Source: CBDCBA01 sp965214125
GTDB lineage: Bacteria; Planctomycetota; Phycisphaerae; Tepidisphaerales; Tepidisphaeraceae
NCBI GenBank assembly: GCA_965214125.1
Contig: CBDCBA010000015.1
Coordinates: 17,237-81,236 of the forward strand
Direction: 5' to 3'
Length of the DNA stretch: 64,000 bases
The notes under the pieces were generated by a model. That model did not search any database. It saw nothing but the letters and a program-made list of their open reading frames with translations, and was not told the DNA's origin. Shown here one piece after another: positions 52,236-61,369 of the stretch (positions within the stretch are counted from its first letter, which is position 1; every line of letters starts with the position of its first letter). Both the position numbers and the translations under genes were made by a program.

Positions 52236-52727
52236 ATGAGCCAAACCGATCCAGCCGCCGCATCCCCCGCCGACCCGACGCCGAACGACACCGTCGATTT
52301 CAAGCGCGATGTCGTCGACCGCCGCATGGGCCTCGACCGCCGCCAGAAGACGCGTGACGAGTCGGGCTACGACGGCCCCGAACGCCGCGTGGCCAGCCGC
52401 CGCTGCGGCCTCGAGCGCCGCCGCGGCGCCGGCATCCGCCGCGAGGAGGAACGCCGCAGCGCCGAGGAGGGGGAGATGACCGCCGAGCAGTTCGAATTCA
52501 TCCGCGCCGTCGAGACCTACAAACGCGTCAACGGCAAGATGTTCCCCACGTGGACCGAGGTGCTCGAGGTCATTCAGCAGCTTGGCTACCGCAAGGCCGA
52601 GCGGCGCGAGGTCGATCTGCCCAACGTCCCCGAGCCCGACCTGTGGCTGCCCCGCGACAAGGGCGGCGAGCCCTGCGATGAAACCGACGCGAACGCCGAC
52701 GACGACACCTACGAGATCGCGGCGTAA
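52236..52727 (+). CDS. Small charged protein of unknown function
   Basis: 163 residues from ATG 52236 with AGGAG seven bases upstream. The first half has D-R-R-M-G-L-D-R-R, then G-P-E-R-R-V-A-S-R-R-C-G-L-E-R-R-R-G-A-G, a tandem basic G-x-x-R-R pattern. The second half has F-E-F-I-R-A-V-E-T-Y-K-R-V-N-G-K-M-F-P-T-W-T-E-V-L-E-V, which looks like a small compact domain, perhaps a winged helix. An acidic tail follows. Likely co-oriented with the acyltransferase 21 bases on. No family recognised. Confidence 0.7.
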   Translation: MSQTDPAAASPADPTPNDTVDFKRDVVDRRMGLDRRQKTRDESGYDGPERRVASRRCGLERRRGAGIRREEERRSAEEGEMTAEQFEFIRAVETYKRVNGKMFPTWTEVLEVIQQLGYRKAERREVDLPNVPEPDLWLPRDKGGEPCDETDANADDDTYEIAA

Positions 52728-52748
52728 CGCGCCCTCTACCGTCGGGCC

Positions 52749-53453
52749 GTGCTCTCGACCCAGACGAACGGCGCGTGGTCGTGGGTCGCGCGAACGTGGT
52801 TCGACTGGTACTGCCGCTTCACGCTGCGCCGGCACTTCCACGCGGTGCGCGGCTACGGCCCGCCGCTGCCGGCGCCCGCCTCGCCCGACGATCGGATCGT
52901 CGTCGCGGCGACCCACCAAAGCTTCTGGGACCCGATCGTGCTCAACGCGCTGCTCGCCCGGCTTGGCTGGCGGCGGATTGCGATGATCGACGCGCGACAG
53001 GTCCGCCGCCATCCGTTCTTCCGGCGCTGCGGCGGGTTCGGCGTGGAGCTCGACGACCCGGCCGACCGGCGGCGGGGCGTGCGGTACGCGATCGACCAAC
53101 TCCGTTATGCCGACGCCGCGACGTCGTTGGTCATCTTCCCGCAGGGCCGCATCGAGCCGCCGGGGGTTGGGTTGAAGGGTTGCGGTGCCGGGGCGACGCT
53201 CATCGCCCGCCGCGCCGATGCCAAGCTGGTCTGGGCGGCGCTCGACTACCCGTTCTGGTTCGCTCAGCGGCCCGAGGTGCTTGTGGCGACCGGCGACTCG
53301 CTTGCGGCCGCCCACGAACTTGCGCGGCGGGCAACGCTTGATTACGACCCTGGCCGCCTATTGCTCGGCGGCCGGGGCCGGGGGTCGATCAAAAACCTTC
53401 GCGTGCGCCGGTCACCCATTCCCGACGATCGCGAGGCGCGGCTGGAGGCGTAA
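52749..53453 (+). CDS. PlsC-like 1-acylglycerol-3-phosphate acyltransferase family protein
   Basis: 234 residues from GTG 52749. The acyltransferase block I is T-H-Q-S-F-W-D-P (H-x4-D) near residue 57; block III-like F-P-Q-G-R-I-E-P-P-G near 133 follows. Known members transfer acyl groups to lysophosphatidic acid at the membrane. No clear transmembrane helix is visible, but W-F-D-W-Y near the start may associate with membrane. The protein has usual length for short PlsC relatives. The exact acceptor is unknown; in planctomycetes several paralogues exist. Converges with the VWA gene. Confidence 0.8.
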   Translation: MLSTQTNGAWSWVARTWFDWYCRFTLRRHFHAVRGYGPPLPAPASPDDRIVVAATHQSFWDPIVLNALLARLGWRRIAMIDARQVRRHPFFRRCGGFGVELDDPADRRRGVRYAIDQLRYADAATSLVIFPQGRIEPPGVGLKGCGAGATLIARRADAKLVWAALDYPFWFAQRPEVLVATGDSLAAAHELARRATLDYDPGRLLLGGRGRGSIKNLRVRRSPIPDDREARLEA

Positions 53454-53457
53454 GGCT

Positions 53458-54651
53458 TCACTTGCCCGGTTGCGTCGTCGGGGCGTTGACGACGAAGCCG
53501 TTCGCCTCGAGCTGCTCGCGCACCGCGGCCGACAGCGCGTCGCCAAGGGTGGCCTGGCCATCCTCAGCGAGCTTGGCCTGCTCCTTTGCCAGAAACTCCG
53601 CCCGTTCGGCCGAGAGCTTGGCGATCTGGGCCTTCAGCCGCTCGCGCTCTGCCGTCAACGCTTTCACGTGCTCGACACGCTCCTGCGCGGTCATCGCCTG
53701 CATCGCCTCGGGCAGCTTTGCCTCGTCGATGTCGTCGAGCACGTCGTTGTCGGCGGCGTAGGAGTCGACGAGGTCGCGGCCGCGGTTGTTGTAGGCATTG
53801 CCGCTGCTCTTGATCGACGCCCGATCCGCGGCCGCCCCAAGCTTGCCGGCGTTGTCATCCTGCTCCATCTGGTTGCGGAAGTAGAACTCGCGTTCGCTCG
53901 CGTCGCCGTACCACAGGTAGGTGCCGTTGAGCGCTTCGCCGAGCTCGATCAGCCTCGGATCCTGCGGGCAGCGGATGACCGGCACGTGGCGGTCCTGGTC
54001 GATGTTGAACGCGCGCCCGCCGCCGATGTGGGCGCCGTCGGTCCACTGGCCGCGCCGGCCGGCGTCGGCGTCGCCGCAGTGGATCGTGTTGACGATCACC
54101 CCGCGCAAGCGGGACGTCTCGCACGCGCTGCGGTACGCCGTCGGCCCCTGCGTGAACGGCTCGTTGCCCGCGATGAAGATCGTGCGGTAGGCGTCGGCGT
54201 TGGGTGCCCAGTCGAGCCGGGCGAGGGCGGCCTCGATCACGGCGCCGCAGTACTCGTCGCCGCCGTTGGTCGTCAGGCCGAACAGGGCGGCGCTGACGGC
54301 GTCGAGATCGCTCGTCAGCGGCACGACCTGGCGGATGTAGTTCTCCGTCGCCGGCAGCCCCGTGTTGCCGTACTCGAAAACGCTCACGCGCAGGTTCGCC
54401 AGCTCGCCGTTGCGCGTGGTGCCCGCGTACTGGCGGACGACGCTCCAGAGCTGGCGTTTCGCCTGGTCGATCAGGCCGTCCATGGAGTTGCTTGTGTCGA
54501 GCAGGAGAACCAGGTCCGTCGCCGACGCCCCGTGCGGCGCGGGCGTCGCCTGCACCGGCGGAGGGACACCATCGGGATGGCCCGCCACGATGGGCTGGCA
54601 AACAAGTCCCGCGGCAAGCAGGGCGGCGGCGGCAAGGTGACGCGACTTCAT
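53458..54651 (-). CDS. Secreted von Willebrand factor A domain protein
   Basis: 397 residues. Signal peptide M-K-S-R-H-L-A-A-A-A-L-L ends near A-G-H. The VWA domain begins with L-V-L-L-L-D52-T-S-N-S-M-D, a complete MIDAS metal-binding motif, and continues through T-N-G-G-D-E-Y near 211 and I-F-I-A-G-N near 239. The C-terminal ~130 residues are helical with coiled-coil character (A-E-R-E-R-L-K-A-Q-I-A-K-L). Such periplasmic VWA proteins mediate protein-protein contacts. No partner MoxR ATPase is seen nearby. Confidence 0.85.
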   Translation of the reverse strand: MKSRHLAAAALLAAGLVCQPIVAGHPDGVPPPVQATPAPHGASATDLVLLLDTSNSMDGLIDQAKRQLWSVVRQYAGTTRNGELANLRVSVFEYGNTGLPATENYIRQVVPLTSDLDAVSAALFGLTTNGGDEYCGAVIEAALARLDWAPNADAYRTIFIAGNEPFTQGPTAYRSACETSRLRGVIVNTIHCGDADAGRRGQWTDGAHIGGGRAFNIDQDRHVPVIRCPQDPRLIELGEALNGTYLWYGDASEREFYFRNQMEQDDNAGKLGAAADRASIKSSGNAYNNRGRDLVDSYAADNDVLDDIDEAKLPEAMQAMTAQERVEHVKALTAERERLKAQIAKLSAERAEFLAKEQAKLAEDGQATLGDALSAAVREQLEANGFVVNAPTTQPGK

Positions 54652-54750
54652 GGGTGGCTCCGTTGACGGAAAGCGGGACGAGAACAGGACGCGCGCCGGG
54701 CGGCACGTCTAACACGCTCTTGCGAGGAAACGAACCGGGCGAGGCCGTTC

Positions 54751-55599
54751 TTAGCCGGCAGACACAAAATCCTCCGTCGCGTTCGTCTGCCACGCGGGCG
54801 ACCAGTAGACGGTGCGCCCCGCGAGCTCGTACGTTTCGATCGGCCCGCCGGTGAAGGGGCACGTCGGCTGCTTGTAAACGTACCACCGCTCGCGCCGCGC
54901 GAGCTTCGAGAAAGTCTTGCCGAACCGCTCGCGGGCGAACGCGCGGCTGACCGTGATGATCCGATCGTGCTTCACGCCGACCTTCAGCAGCGCGACGCTG
55001 TCAGCCCAAACGCGGTCGAACTGCTCGCGCGACAGGTCCTTGCCGAGCGTGCGCGGGTGGATGCGCTGGCGGAAGAGGATTTCGGCGCGGAAGATGTTGC
55101 CAAGCCCCGACACGACGGCCTGATCCATCAGCAGCCCAGCGATCGGTGCCTTGGACTTGCGGATGCGCGACCACACCCGCTCGGCGTCCGCCGTTGGATC
55201 AAGCGGGTCCGGCCCGAGCCGATCCTTCACCTCCGCCACCGCCTCGTCGTCGAGCAGCTCCACGGTCCGGCAGCCGTGCAAATCGAGCGCTGCGGCCTTG
55301 GTCGCAAACCGCAGCCGGACCGCCCCCTTCGGCTCGGGCGGGTCGGCCGACGGGTGGAGGCGGAGCTTGCCGAAGAGCGCCAAATGCACGTGCACCGTCG
55401 CCGGCCCACTCCGCGCCTTGCCGGCGAAGTGGTAGAACAAGTGCTTGCCAACCGGCTCGATCGCCTTCAGCGTGTGGCCATCCAGAAGCTTTGCGTCTGC
55501 CGCGTTGCGCCCGTCCGGCGCTGTGACCGCCACGCGCTTTCGCTCGAAGTGAGGCCGCTGGTCGAGCGCGGCACGATGAATGGTGTGACCCTCTGGCAC
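54751..55599 (-). CDS. Fpg/Nei-family DNA glycosylase with degenerate zinc finger
   Basis: 282 residues from GTG 55599 giving M-P-E-G-H-T, with the catalytic proline (P2) and E3 of Nei/Fpg enzymes. G-K-H-L-F-Y-H-F near 51 carries the conserved lysine region; H2TH motif G-L-G-N-I-F-R-A-E-I-L-F near 167. The C-terminal zinc-finger region (Y-V-Y-K-Q-P-T-C-P-F-T-G-G-P-I...Y-W-S-P-A-W-Q) keeps one cysteine of the expected four, so it is a 'zincless' finger. It should excise oxidised bases with beta/delta elimination. It lies 24 bases after the ROK gene. Confidence 0.88.
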   Translation of the reverse strand: MPEGHTIHRAALDQRPHFERKRVAVTAPDGRNAADAKLLDGHTLKAIEPVGKHLFYHFAGKARSGPATVHVHLALFGKLRLHPSADPPEPKGAVRLRFATKAAALDLHGCRTVELLDDEAVAEVKDRLGPDPLDPTADAERVWSRIRKSKAPIAGLLMDQAVVSGLGNIFRAEILFRQRIHPRTLGKDLSREQFDRVWADSVALLKVGVKHDRIITVSRAFARERFGKTFSKLARRERWYVYKQPTCPFTGGPIETYELAGRTVYWSPAWQTNATEDFVSAG

Positions 55600-55623
55600 G
55601 CGCGACTGTAGAGCCCCGGCACA

Positions 55624-56547
55624 TCAGGCCAGCGTGGCGGCGGCGAGGGCGGAGCAATCCTGCAAACGCTCGCCCAGGCCGGCGGGGGTCAGACGGCACA
55701 AAGCGAGCGTTGCCGGCAACGCCTCTCGCTCGAAGGTTGAGCGAAGTCGGTCATAAATGAAGCTCCCCATCCGCGTTGCGAGCGGGCCGAGCACGATGGC
55801 GTCCGGCAGCAGCGCATCGGCCACGTTGGCGGCGACCGTGCCGACGGCGTCGGCCCAGCCGAGGAGGACCGCGATCGCGTCGGCGTCGCCCTCGCCCGCA
55901 AGGCGCGACAACGCCGGGCCATCCGGCGGGGCATCTCCCCACCGCTTCGAGCACCGCCACGCCGCGAGCTTTGGCAGAGACGCGCCGGCGCAGAACGCCT
56001 CGACGCTGCCCGCCTTGCCAAACGCTGTTGGGCCGCGCCTGGCGAACCGCGCGTGCCCAAGTTCTCCCGAGCGCCCGCCAGCGCCGTAGTAGGGGCGGCC
56101 GCCCAGCACCAGGCCCATGCCGAAACCGGTGCCGCACGTGAGATAAGCGACGCCCTCCGCGCCCGCGGCCGCGCCCCAGCGTTGCTCGGCAAGGGCGCAC
56201 GCGACGGCGTCGTGGTGGACCGCAACCGGAAGGCCGAAGGCTTCAACCAGCCGTTCACGCAGCGGAAGATCGTCCCACCCCGGCAAGTTCGGCGGCGAGT
56301 GGATGACGCCCGAGCGGCCGTTCATCGGCCCGCCGATCGCCACGCCCACGGCGGCCGGCGACGCCTTCGCCTCGTTGATCAAGGAGCGGCCGGCATCGAT
56401 CAAATCCGCCAGCATCGCCTCCGGCCCGCGCTCCGCCCGCGACGGCCACTGCCGTCGCGACACCACCTCGCCCGCGGCCGTGCCGAGGACAACCGTGCAC
56501 TTCGTGCCGCCGATGTCCAAGCCCAACAAATGATCGATTGCGTTCAT
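55624..56547 (-). CDS. ROK-family sugar kinase/glucokinase-like protein
   Basis: 307 residues. ATP-binding D-I-G-G-T-K near residue 10 and G-V-A-I-G-G-P near 67; N-L-P-G-W near 88; H-H-D-A-V-A-C-A near 106 with the catalytic aspartate; T-C-G-T-G-F-G-M-G near 131; G-E-L-G-H near 153. The C-x-C-G-x-x-G-C zinc motif that usually follows is replaced by F-A-R-R-G-P-T-A-F-G-K-A-G-S, so zinc binding is lost. It lacks an HTH domain, so it is a kinase, not a ROK repressor. It is 22 bases downstream of the GH38 gene and likely phosphorylates a released hexose. Confidence 0.85.
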   Translation of the reverse strand: MNAIDHLLGLDIGGTKCTVVLGTAAGEVVSRRQWPSRAERGPEAMLADLIDAGRSLINEAKASPAAVGVAIGGPMNGRSGVIHSPPNLPGWDDLPLRERLVEAFGLPVAVHHDAVACALAEQRWGAAAGAEGVAYLTCGTGFGMGLVLGGRPYYGAGGRSGELGHARFARRGPTAFGKAGSVEAFCAGASLPKLAAWRCSKRWGDAPPDGPALSRLAGEGDADAIAVLLGWADAVGTVAANVADALLPDAIVLGPLATRMGSFIYDRLRSTFEREALPATLALCRLTPAGLGERLQDCSALAAATLA

Positions 56548-56569
56548 AAAATGATATGATCAGCTAACG

Positions 56570-59500
56570 TCATTTCATTCGCGCCAGGTGGAACGTCAAC
56601 AGCGCGTGGGGCGTGACGTGGATCGTGCCGTCGAACGCGCCGCTGGCAGGCTCGCCGCGCAGGTCGGTCGGCGTCGCCCGCACGCCGCTCGCGAGGCGAA
56701 GGGTGGCGGTCCCGTGGCGGCCGGCGGTTTCGTTCAGGCGGAGCAGCCAGCCCTTGTCTGTGGGCTTGGCCCAGGTCGGCAGAAGCGACGTGCAGCCGTC
56801 GATGCCGAGGAAGCCCGCGTCCGCGACGGGGCCGTTGCAGGAGAGCATTGGCGTGTACAGCGACTCGGCCAGCGCCGCAGGCTGCTCGTGGCGCGGCAGG
56901 TCGTGCGCCGCTCGCGTGAGGGCGAAGCAGACGCGGCTCTTGCCGATGTCCCAGTAACGCACGTGCGTGCCGTCGCCGCCGAAATGCGCGAAGTCGCGCA
57001 AATCCGGATTGTCGTCGGCGCCGGTGACGTACGGGCTGCGCAGGAGCGTGAGGTGCATCAGCCCACGCCGCACGCCGCCGCCATACTTGGCCTCGCTGAT
57101 CAGGGCCACGCCGGTGCCGGCGCTGTCGCCCACGCTCATCCACCGGCTGAGCGGCACCTCGAACTTGGCGTCGTCCGCGGCCGTGTTGTCGAGCTGCGTG
57201 CGGGCCGTGCTGCCAAAGGGCATGCCGTACCGGGCGGGCTCCAGGTCGTAGCCGGTCGGCAGCGTCCAAAGGAGCGTTGTCGATGGCCGCTTCCAGTCGA
57301 CGTTGACCTCCACGCGCAGCGCCGGCGAGCCGGCGGGCAAGCGAAACGTGACTGTTGCCATCCCGCAGTCGCCCAGGTCGTGGTCGAAGGCGACCCATCG
57401 CTCGCCCGCGTCGCCGCCGCTGCGCGAGGCGGTGGCGGCGTCCACGGCCTTGGCCATCGCGATCGACGGCCGGTCGGTGTCCCAGGCGGGGTAGGTCGTC
57501 GGGTCGTCGGGGAACCACGCGAGCCGGCAGGCGCCGCTGAGGCGGATTGAAACGCCGTCGATCGCGAGACCGACCAACCCGCCACAGTCGTCGAACTTGG
57601 CCTCTACGCGGCCGTTGTCGAGCGAGCGGTCGTCGCCCGCAACGTCGTTGCACGCGACCGACTCGAGCGAGTCGACCGCCGCGACCGCAAGCGGCGGCAC
57701 CCTGAGCAATTGGTCGCCGACGCGCTCGATGCGTTCGCACGGCAGGGGGTTGAACACGTGCGAGTTGCCCGCGCCGCCGACGCCCTTTAGCGCCGCCTGT
57801 TCGGCCTCGTCGGCGAGGGCCTCGAGTTCGGGCAGGCCCTCGTCGTAGACCTCCTGCACGCTCGTGCCCGTGAGGTAGTCGTGGAACTGCGTGAAGACGA
57901 GGCGTTTCCAGGCGTGCGTGTCGGGCGCGGACGTCAAACCGAGCGCGGCGGCGGCCTCGTGCTGCTGCAGCGCCCGCTCGCCGCGGCGATAGATTGCCTT
58001 GAGCGCGTGCTGCGTCGTCTGCACGGCGCGGTGGAACTCCAGGTACATCTCGCCGCGCCACGTCGGCAGGTCATTAGCGTGCGGGCGCAGGCGATCGAAG
58101 AAGTCGTCGACGCGGCCCCACGACGTGCGTGGCATCGTCGCGAGGTCGGCGACGCGGCGGGCGCGCTCGAGCATGGTGGCGGTTGGTCCGCCACCGCCGT
58201 CGCCGAAACCGGTCGGGGTGAGCGTTTCGTTGAACACCGCAGCCTGCCGCTGGTTCTCGCAGGCGTAGGCCAGTTCGCTCGGCTTGACGGCCAGGTTGTA
58301 GTGCTCCCACGCGATAAATGCGTTTACGCTTGAGCCGTCGTGGCCCTGCCAGCGGAAGGCGGAGTGGGGGAACTGCGTGGCGTTGCTCCAGTGCAGCTTC
58401 GTGGTGAAAAAGTCCGTGACGCCGAAGCCGGCCATGAGCTGCGGCAGGCAGCCGCTGTAGCCGAAGGCGTCGGGCAGCCAGACGGTCGCCGAGTCGCTGC
58501 CCGTCAGGTCGCGAAAGCCCACCTGACCCAGCTCGAAGCTGCGCAGCAACGCCTCGCCGCACGGGATCTGCGAGTCGCTTTCGACGTAGAGCGCGCCCGT
58601 CGCGTCCCAGCGCTTCTCGGCGATGCGCCCGCGCACGCGCCTCATCAGCGAGGGCGCACGCCGCTCGACGGCTTCGTAGCTGGCGGTCTGGCTGTAGCCG
58701 AAAGTGAGCTCGGGGTACTCCTCCATCAGCGTGTCGGCGGTCGCAAAGCTGTGGACGGCCTTGAGCTCGCCGACGCGCTCGGGCCAGAGCCAGACGAGGT
58801 CGATGTGGCAGTGGCCCGTCAGCGTCGCCCGCATCGCGTGCGCCTCGGCCGGGAGCGACGCGAGGAGTTGCTTCGACAGCTCGGCCGCGGCGTCGACGCC
58901 GTCGCGCTCGAAGGCGATCTGCACGCGGTTGAGTTCGTGCAGCAGGCGGCGCAGCAGCGGCGGGGCCTGGTCGATCGGCGAGCGATAGCCGTTGACGTCC
59001 CACAATCCTCCGCCATGCGCCGTCGCCGGCGCCGGTTCGGGCTTGACCGTGCGGCTGAGCAGCTTGGCCACGCCCAGCAGGACGTCGACGTCGTGCCAAA
59101 GCTGCCACGCGGCCTCGTTGCGAGTGGCGAGGTACGCGCCGCGGAAGATGCTGCCGCGGTCGTCGATGCCCTGCGTCTCGCCGGCGACCCAAATGCCGGT
59201 GCGGCAGCAAACGCTCTCGACCATCAGCGTGCCGCCCTGTTCGAAGCCATCCGGCAGCGGGGCCTCGTGGTGGCCGGGGTCGATGCCGAAGTGTGGCGTG
59301 TACGTGTCGCCGTCTGGGCGGTACACCGTCGCCTCGGCGCGGTCCTGCCAGACGAGCCAGCGGCGGCGCTTGTCGGTCGCCGGCGGGACTTGAACTGTCC
59401 ACCAGGCCTGCTCCCACTTGCGGCCCCAGATGTGCTCGTCGGTGCCGCCCAGCCGCATCGCCGGCACGGGCTCGAAGTTCTCCGCCTTGGCCTCGTCCGG

Positions 59501-59641
59501 CCCGCGGTAATCGAGGCGGCCGGCCGAGCGGGCAACGGGAAGCGAGGCGGGGTCGAGCGTCCAGATCTGCGTCCAGATTCGGCCGGGAAGGACCTCTAGG
59601 CGTGGGCCGATGAACTGTTGGAAGGGCGTGTCCTGAATCAT
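56570..59641 (-). CDS. GH38 alpha-mannosidase
   Basis: 1023 residues from ATG 59641 (M-I-Q-D-T-P-F-Q-Q-F). The N-terminal beta domain leads to the catalytic barrel: T-G-H-C-H-I-D-L-V-W-L-W-P near 275 (zinc and nucleophile region), W-L-P-D-A-F-G-Y-S-G near 390 with the nucleophile aspartate, and F-T-T-K-L-H-W near 415. A three-helix bundle and a long C-terminal beta-sandwich follow. No signal peptide is seen, so it acts in the cytoplasm on imported mannosides. It forms a probable operon with the ROK kinase and diverges from the secreted GH-A gene across 77 bases. Confidence 0.92.
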   Translation of the reverse strand: MIQDTPFQQFIGPRLEVLPGRIWTQIWTLDPASLPVARSAGRLDYRGPDEAKAENFEPVPAMRLGGTDEHIWGRKWEQAWWTVQVPPATDKRRRWLVWQDRAEATVYRPDGDTYTPHFGIDPGHHEAPLPDGFEQGGTLMVESVCCRTGIWVAGETQGIDDRGSIFRGAYLATRNEAAWQLWHDVDVLLGVAKLLSRTVKPEPAPATAHGGGLWDVNGYRSPIDQAPPLLRRLLHELNRVQIAFERDGVDAAAELSKQLLASLPAEAHAMRATLTGHCHIDLVWLWPERVGELKAVHSFATADTLMEEYPELTFGYSQTASYEAVERRAPSLMRRVRGRIAEKRWDATGALYVESDSQIPCGEALLRSFELGQVGFRDLTGSDSATVWLPDAFGYSGCLPQLMAGFGVTDFFTTKLHWSNATQFPHSAFRWQGHDGSSVNAFIAWEHYNLAVKPSELAYACENQRQAAVFNETLTPTGFGDGGGGPTATMLERARRVADLATMPRTSWGRVDDFFDRLRPHANDLPTWRGEMYLEFHRAVQTTQHALKAIYRRGERALQQHEAAAALGLTSAPDTHAWKRLVFTQFHDYLTGTSVQEVYDEGLPELEALADEAEQAALKGVGGAGNSHVFNPLPCERIERVGDQLLRVPPLAVAAVDSLESVACNDVAGDDRSLDNGRVEAKFDDCGGLVGLAIDGVSIRLSGACRLAWFPDDPTTYPAWDTDRPSIAMAKAVDAATASRSGGDAGERWVAFDHDLGDCGMATVTFRLPAGSPALRVEVNVDWKRPSTTLLWTLPTGYDLEPARYGMPFGSTARTQLDNTAADDAKFEVPLSRWMSVGDSAGTGVALISEAKYGGGVRRGLMHLTLLRSPYVTGADDNPDLRDFAHFGGDGTHVRYWDIGKSRVCFALTRAAHDLPRHEQPAALAESLYTPMLSCNGPVADAGFLGIDGCTSLLPTWAKPTDKGWLLRLNETAGRHGTATLRLASGVRATPTDLRGEPASGAFDGTIHVTPHALLTFHLARMK

Positions 59642-59718
59642 GCGTTGTCGCGAGCATAGCGGCGGCCGAGGACGGCCGGCACTTGCAAGCAACGGTTTGT
59701 GCTATTACAGTCGGTGGG

Positions 59719-61260
59719 ATGATGATCCCCCTCGCGCTCGCGGTGCTCGGCCTGACCCTCTCCGACGCGGCCGACGCCGCCGTGCCCGCCCGGCCAGGCG
59801 AGCCGCTGCCGGTCAACCTCGGGGCGTTCGGCGCGAACAACAACAACGCCACCGCGAGCAACCGGCCGGCCGACCCGGCCTACCGCGCGCTCATCCGCGG
59901 CCTCGGGGCAACGCAGATGCGCTACCTCGGCGGAAGCAGCGCGTCGTTCTGGGATTGGAAGACGGGCAAGTACATTAAGCCGGACGAGATCACCCGCATC
60001 TGGCCCGAGGAGCACGGCAACTGGATGCTGCCGCTCGTCGCCGATGTCGACCGCTTGCCCGAGGGCGCGCTGGGCCCGCTCGCCTACGCCGACTTTGCCG
60101 AGGCGGCCGGCGTCGACGTGCAGTGGATGACCAACCTCACCACCCGCGCCGACGACCAGCCGGCCATGATCGAACTGCTCCACGAGCGCGGCGTGCCGGT
60201 CAAGTTTGTCGAGCTCGACAACGAGACCTACTTCTGGGGCGGCGAGTTCGGCGGCGGGGAGGATCGCGCCATCAACTACGTCGAGCGCATCGCGCCGCTG
60301 GCACAAACGGTCCGCAAACTCTATCCCGACGCCGAGATCGGCGTCGTCGCCTCGGAGAACGGCCTCTTCACCGACGCGATGCACAAGGACAACCCGGCGT
60401 TCGACGTGTGGAACGAGGTCATCACCCGGCCGAAGTACCGCGACCACTACGACGCCTTCATCCTGCACCACTACGTGATGAACGCCGGCACGCTCGACGG
60501 CGTGGTCGCCGAGGGCGAGTCGGCCGACGACGCGGCGCTCGGCTCGCGCTTCCTGACGTGCCCGCAGCTCACGCTCGAGCGGGCGGCCGACGCGCTGCGC
60601 GAGCGGCACGGGGCGATCCCGATGTGGATCACCGAGTACAACGTGATCGGCTACTACGGCATCGGCGAGCAGGGGAGCGGCGGGTCGCCCGCCGACCAGT
60701 GGCTGATGAAGACGGCCAACGCGCCCTGGAACGCGCTCTACCAGGCCGGCTTCTGGCTGACGGCGCTGCAGCACCCGGAGGCGATGCCGGTCTTGAACCA
60801 TCACAGCATCGACAACGTCAGCCTCGGCTGGGGCCTTGGGCTGCCGGTCAGCGAGTCGGAGGCGGACCTGACCGTGACCGGCCAAATCTTCGCGCACCTG
60901 GCGCACCTCGCGAGCGAGGCAACCGCGGTGCGCACGCTTGACATCTCCGGCCCGAGCGTCACCGGCTTCGACGGCAGCCAAGCCCCGGCCGTGCAGGGCG
61001 TGATGCTCGACGGCCCCCAAAATTGGGCCATTCTCATCAATCGCGGGCCGGATCCCGTCACGATCGAGCTGCCCGCCGATGCCGCCAAGCAGGTGACGTA
61101 CCTCGCGACCGAGCGCGTCGCGCAAACGGCGCGCGTGCAGCTCGACGGCGAGGCGGCCATCTGGGAGCAGGGCCCGGCCGAGCCGACGGCGAGCGAGCCG
61201 TCGGGCAAGGCGGTCACGCTGCCCGGCTTTTCGCTGAGCATGGTCGAATTGAAGCAGTAA
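59719..61260 (+). CDS. Secreted clan GH-A glycosidase (arabinofuranosidase-like)
   Basis: 513 residues from ATG 59719; signal peptide M-M-I-P-L-A-L-A-V-L-G-L-T-L ends near A-D-A-A. The TIM barrel has L-G-A-T-Q-M-R-Y-L-G-G near 60, the acid/base N-E pair in V-E-L-D-N-E-T-Y near 178, and the nucleophile E in W-I-T-E-Y-N near 312. This matches clan GH-A families such as GH51/GH39/GH30; which one cannot be settled by eye. A C-terminal beta-sandwich (I-L-I-N-R-G-P-D-P-V) follows. It sits in the mannosidase/sulfatase cluster, so it probably trims a complex polysaccharide outside the cytoplasm. Confidence 0.75.
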   Translation: MMIPLALAVLGLTLSDAADAAVPARPGEPLPVNLGAFGANNNNATASNRPADPAYRALIRGLGATQMRYLGGSSASFWDWKTGKYIKPDEITRIWPEEHGNWMLPLVADVDRLPEGALGPLAYADFAEAAGVDVQWMTNLTTRADDQPAMIELLHERGVPVKFVELDNETYFWGGEFGGGEDRAINYVERIAPLAQTVRKLYPDAEIGVVASENGLFTDAMHKDNPAFDVWNEVITRPKYRDHYDAFILHHYVMNAGTLDGVVAEGESADDAALGSRFLTCPQLTLERAADALRERHGAIPMWITEYNVIGYYGIGEQGSGGSPADQWLMKTANAPWNALYQAGFWLTALQHPEAMPVLNHHSIDNVSLGWGLGLPVSESEADLTVTGQIFAHLAHLASEATAVRTLDISGPSVTGFDGSQAPAVQGVMLDGPQNWAILINRGPDPVTIELPADAAKQVTYLATERVAQTARVQLDGEAAIWEQGPAEPTASEPSGKAVTLPGFSLSMVELKQ

Positions 61261-61271
61261 CCGCCACGCTG

Positions 61272-61294
61272 TTGACACACGGCGAATCTGTGTC
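61272..61294 (+). promoter_or_regulatory. Possible promoter/operator before the PEP-CTERM gene
   Basis: TTGACA at 61272-61277 overlaps a 6-bp inverted repeat, GACACA at 61274-61279 and TGTGTC at 61289-61294 with nine bases between. A weak -10 (ACCATA/CATACA) lies about 17 bases downstream. It fits a repressor site on a sigma-70 promoter about 75-100 bases before the start codon. Confidence 0.35.
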
Positions 61295-61369
61295 ACCATA
61301 CAGCATGCCGCCCCCGCGCCGATCGTGGTCGCGATGGGCCGGCTGTCTCACCACACCGTAGGAGGAACC

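Noticed and set aside
59642..59718. LacI operator between the GH38 and GH-A genes
   Set aside because: Only a short TTGCAAGCAA-like stretch is present, not a clear full-length palindrome.
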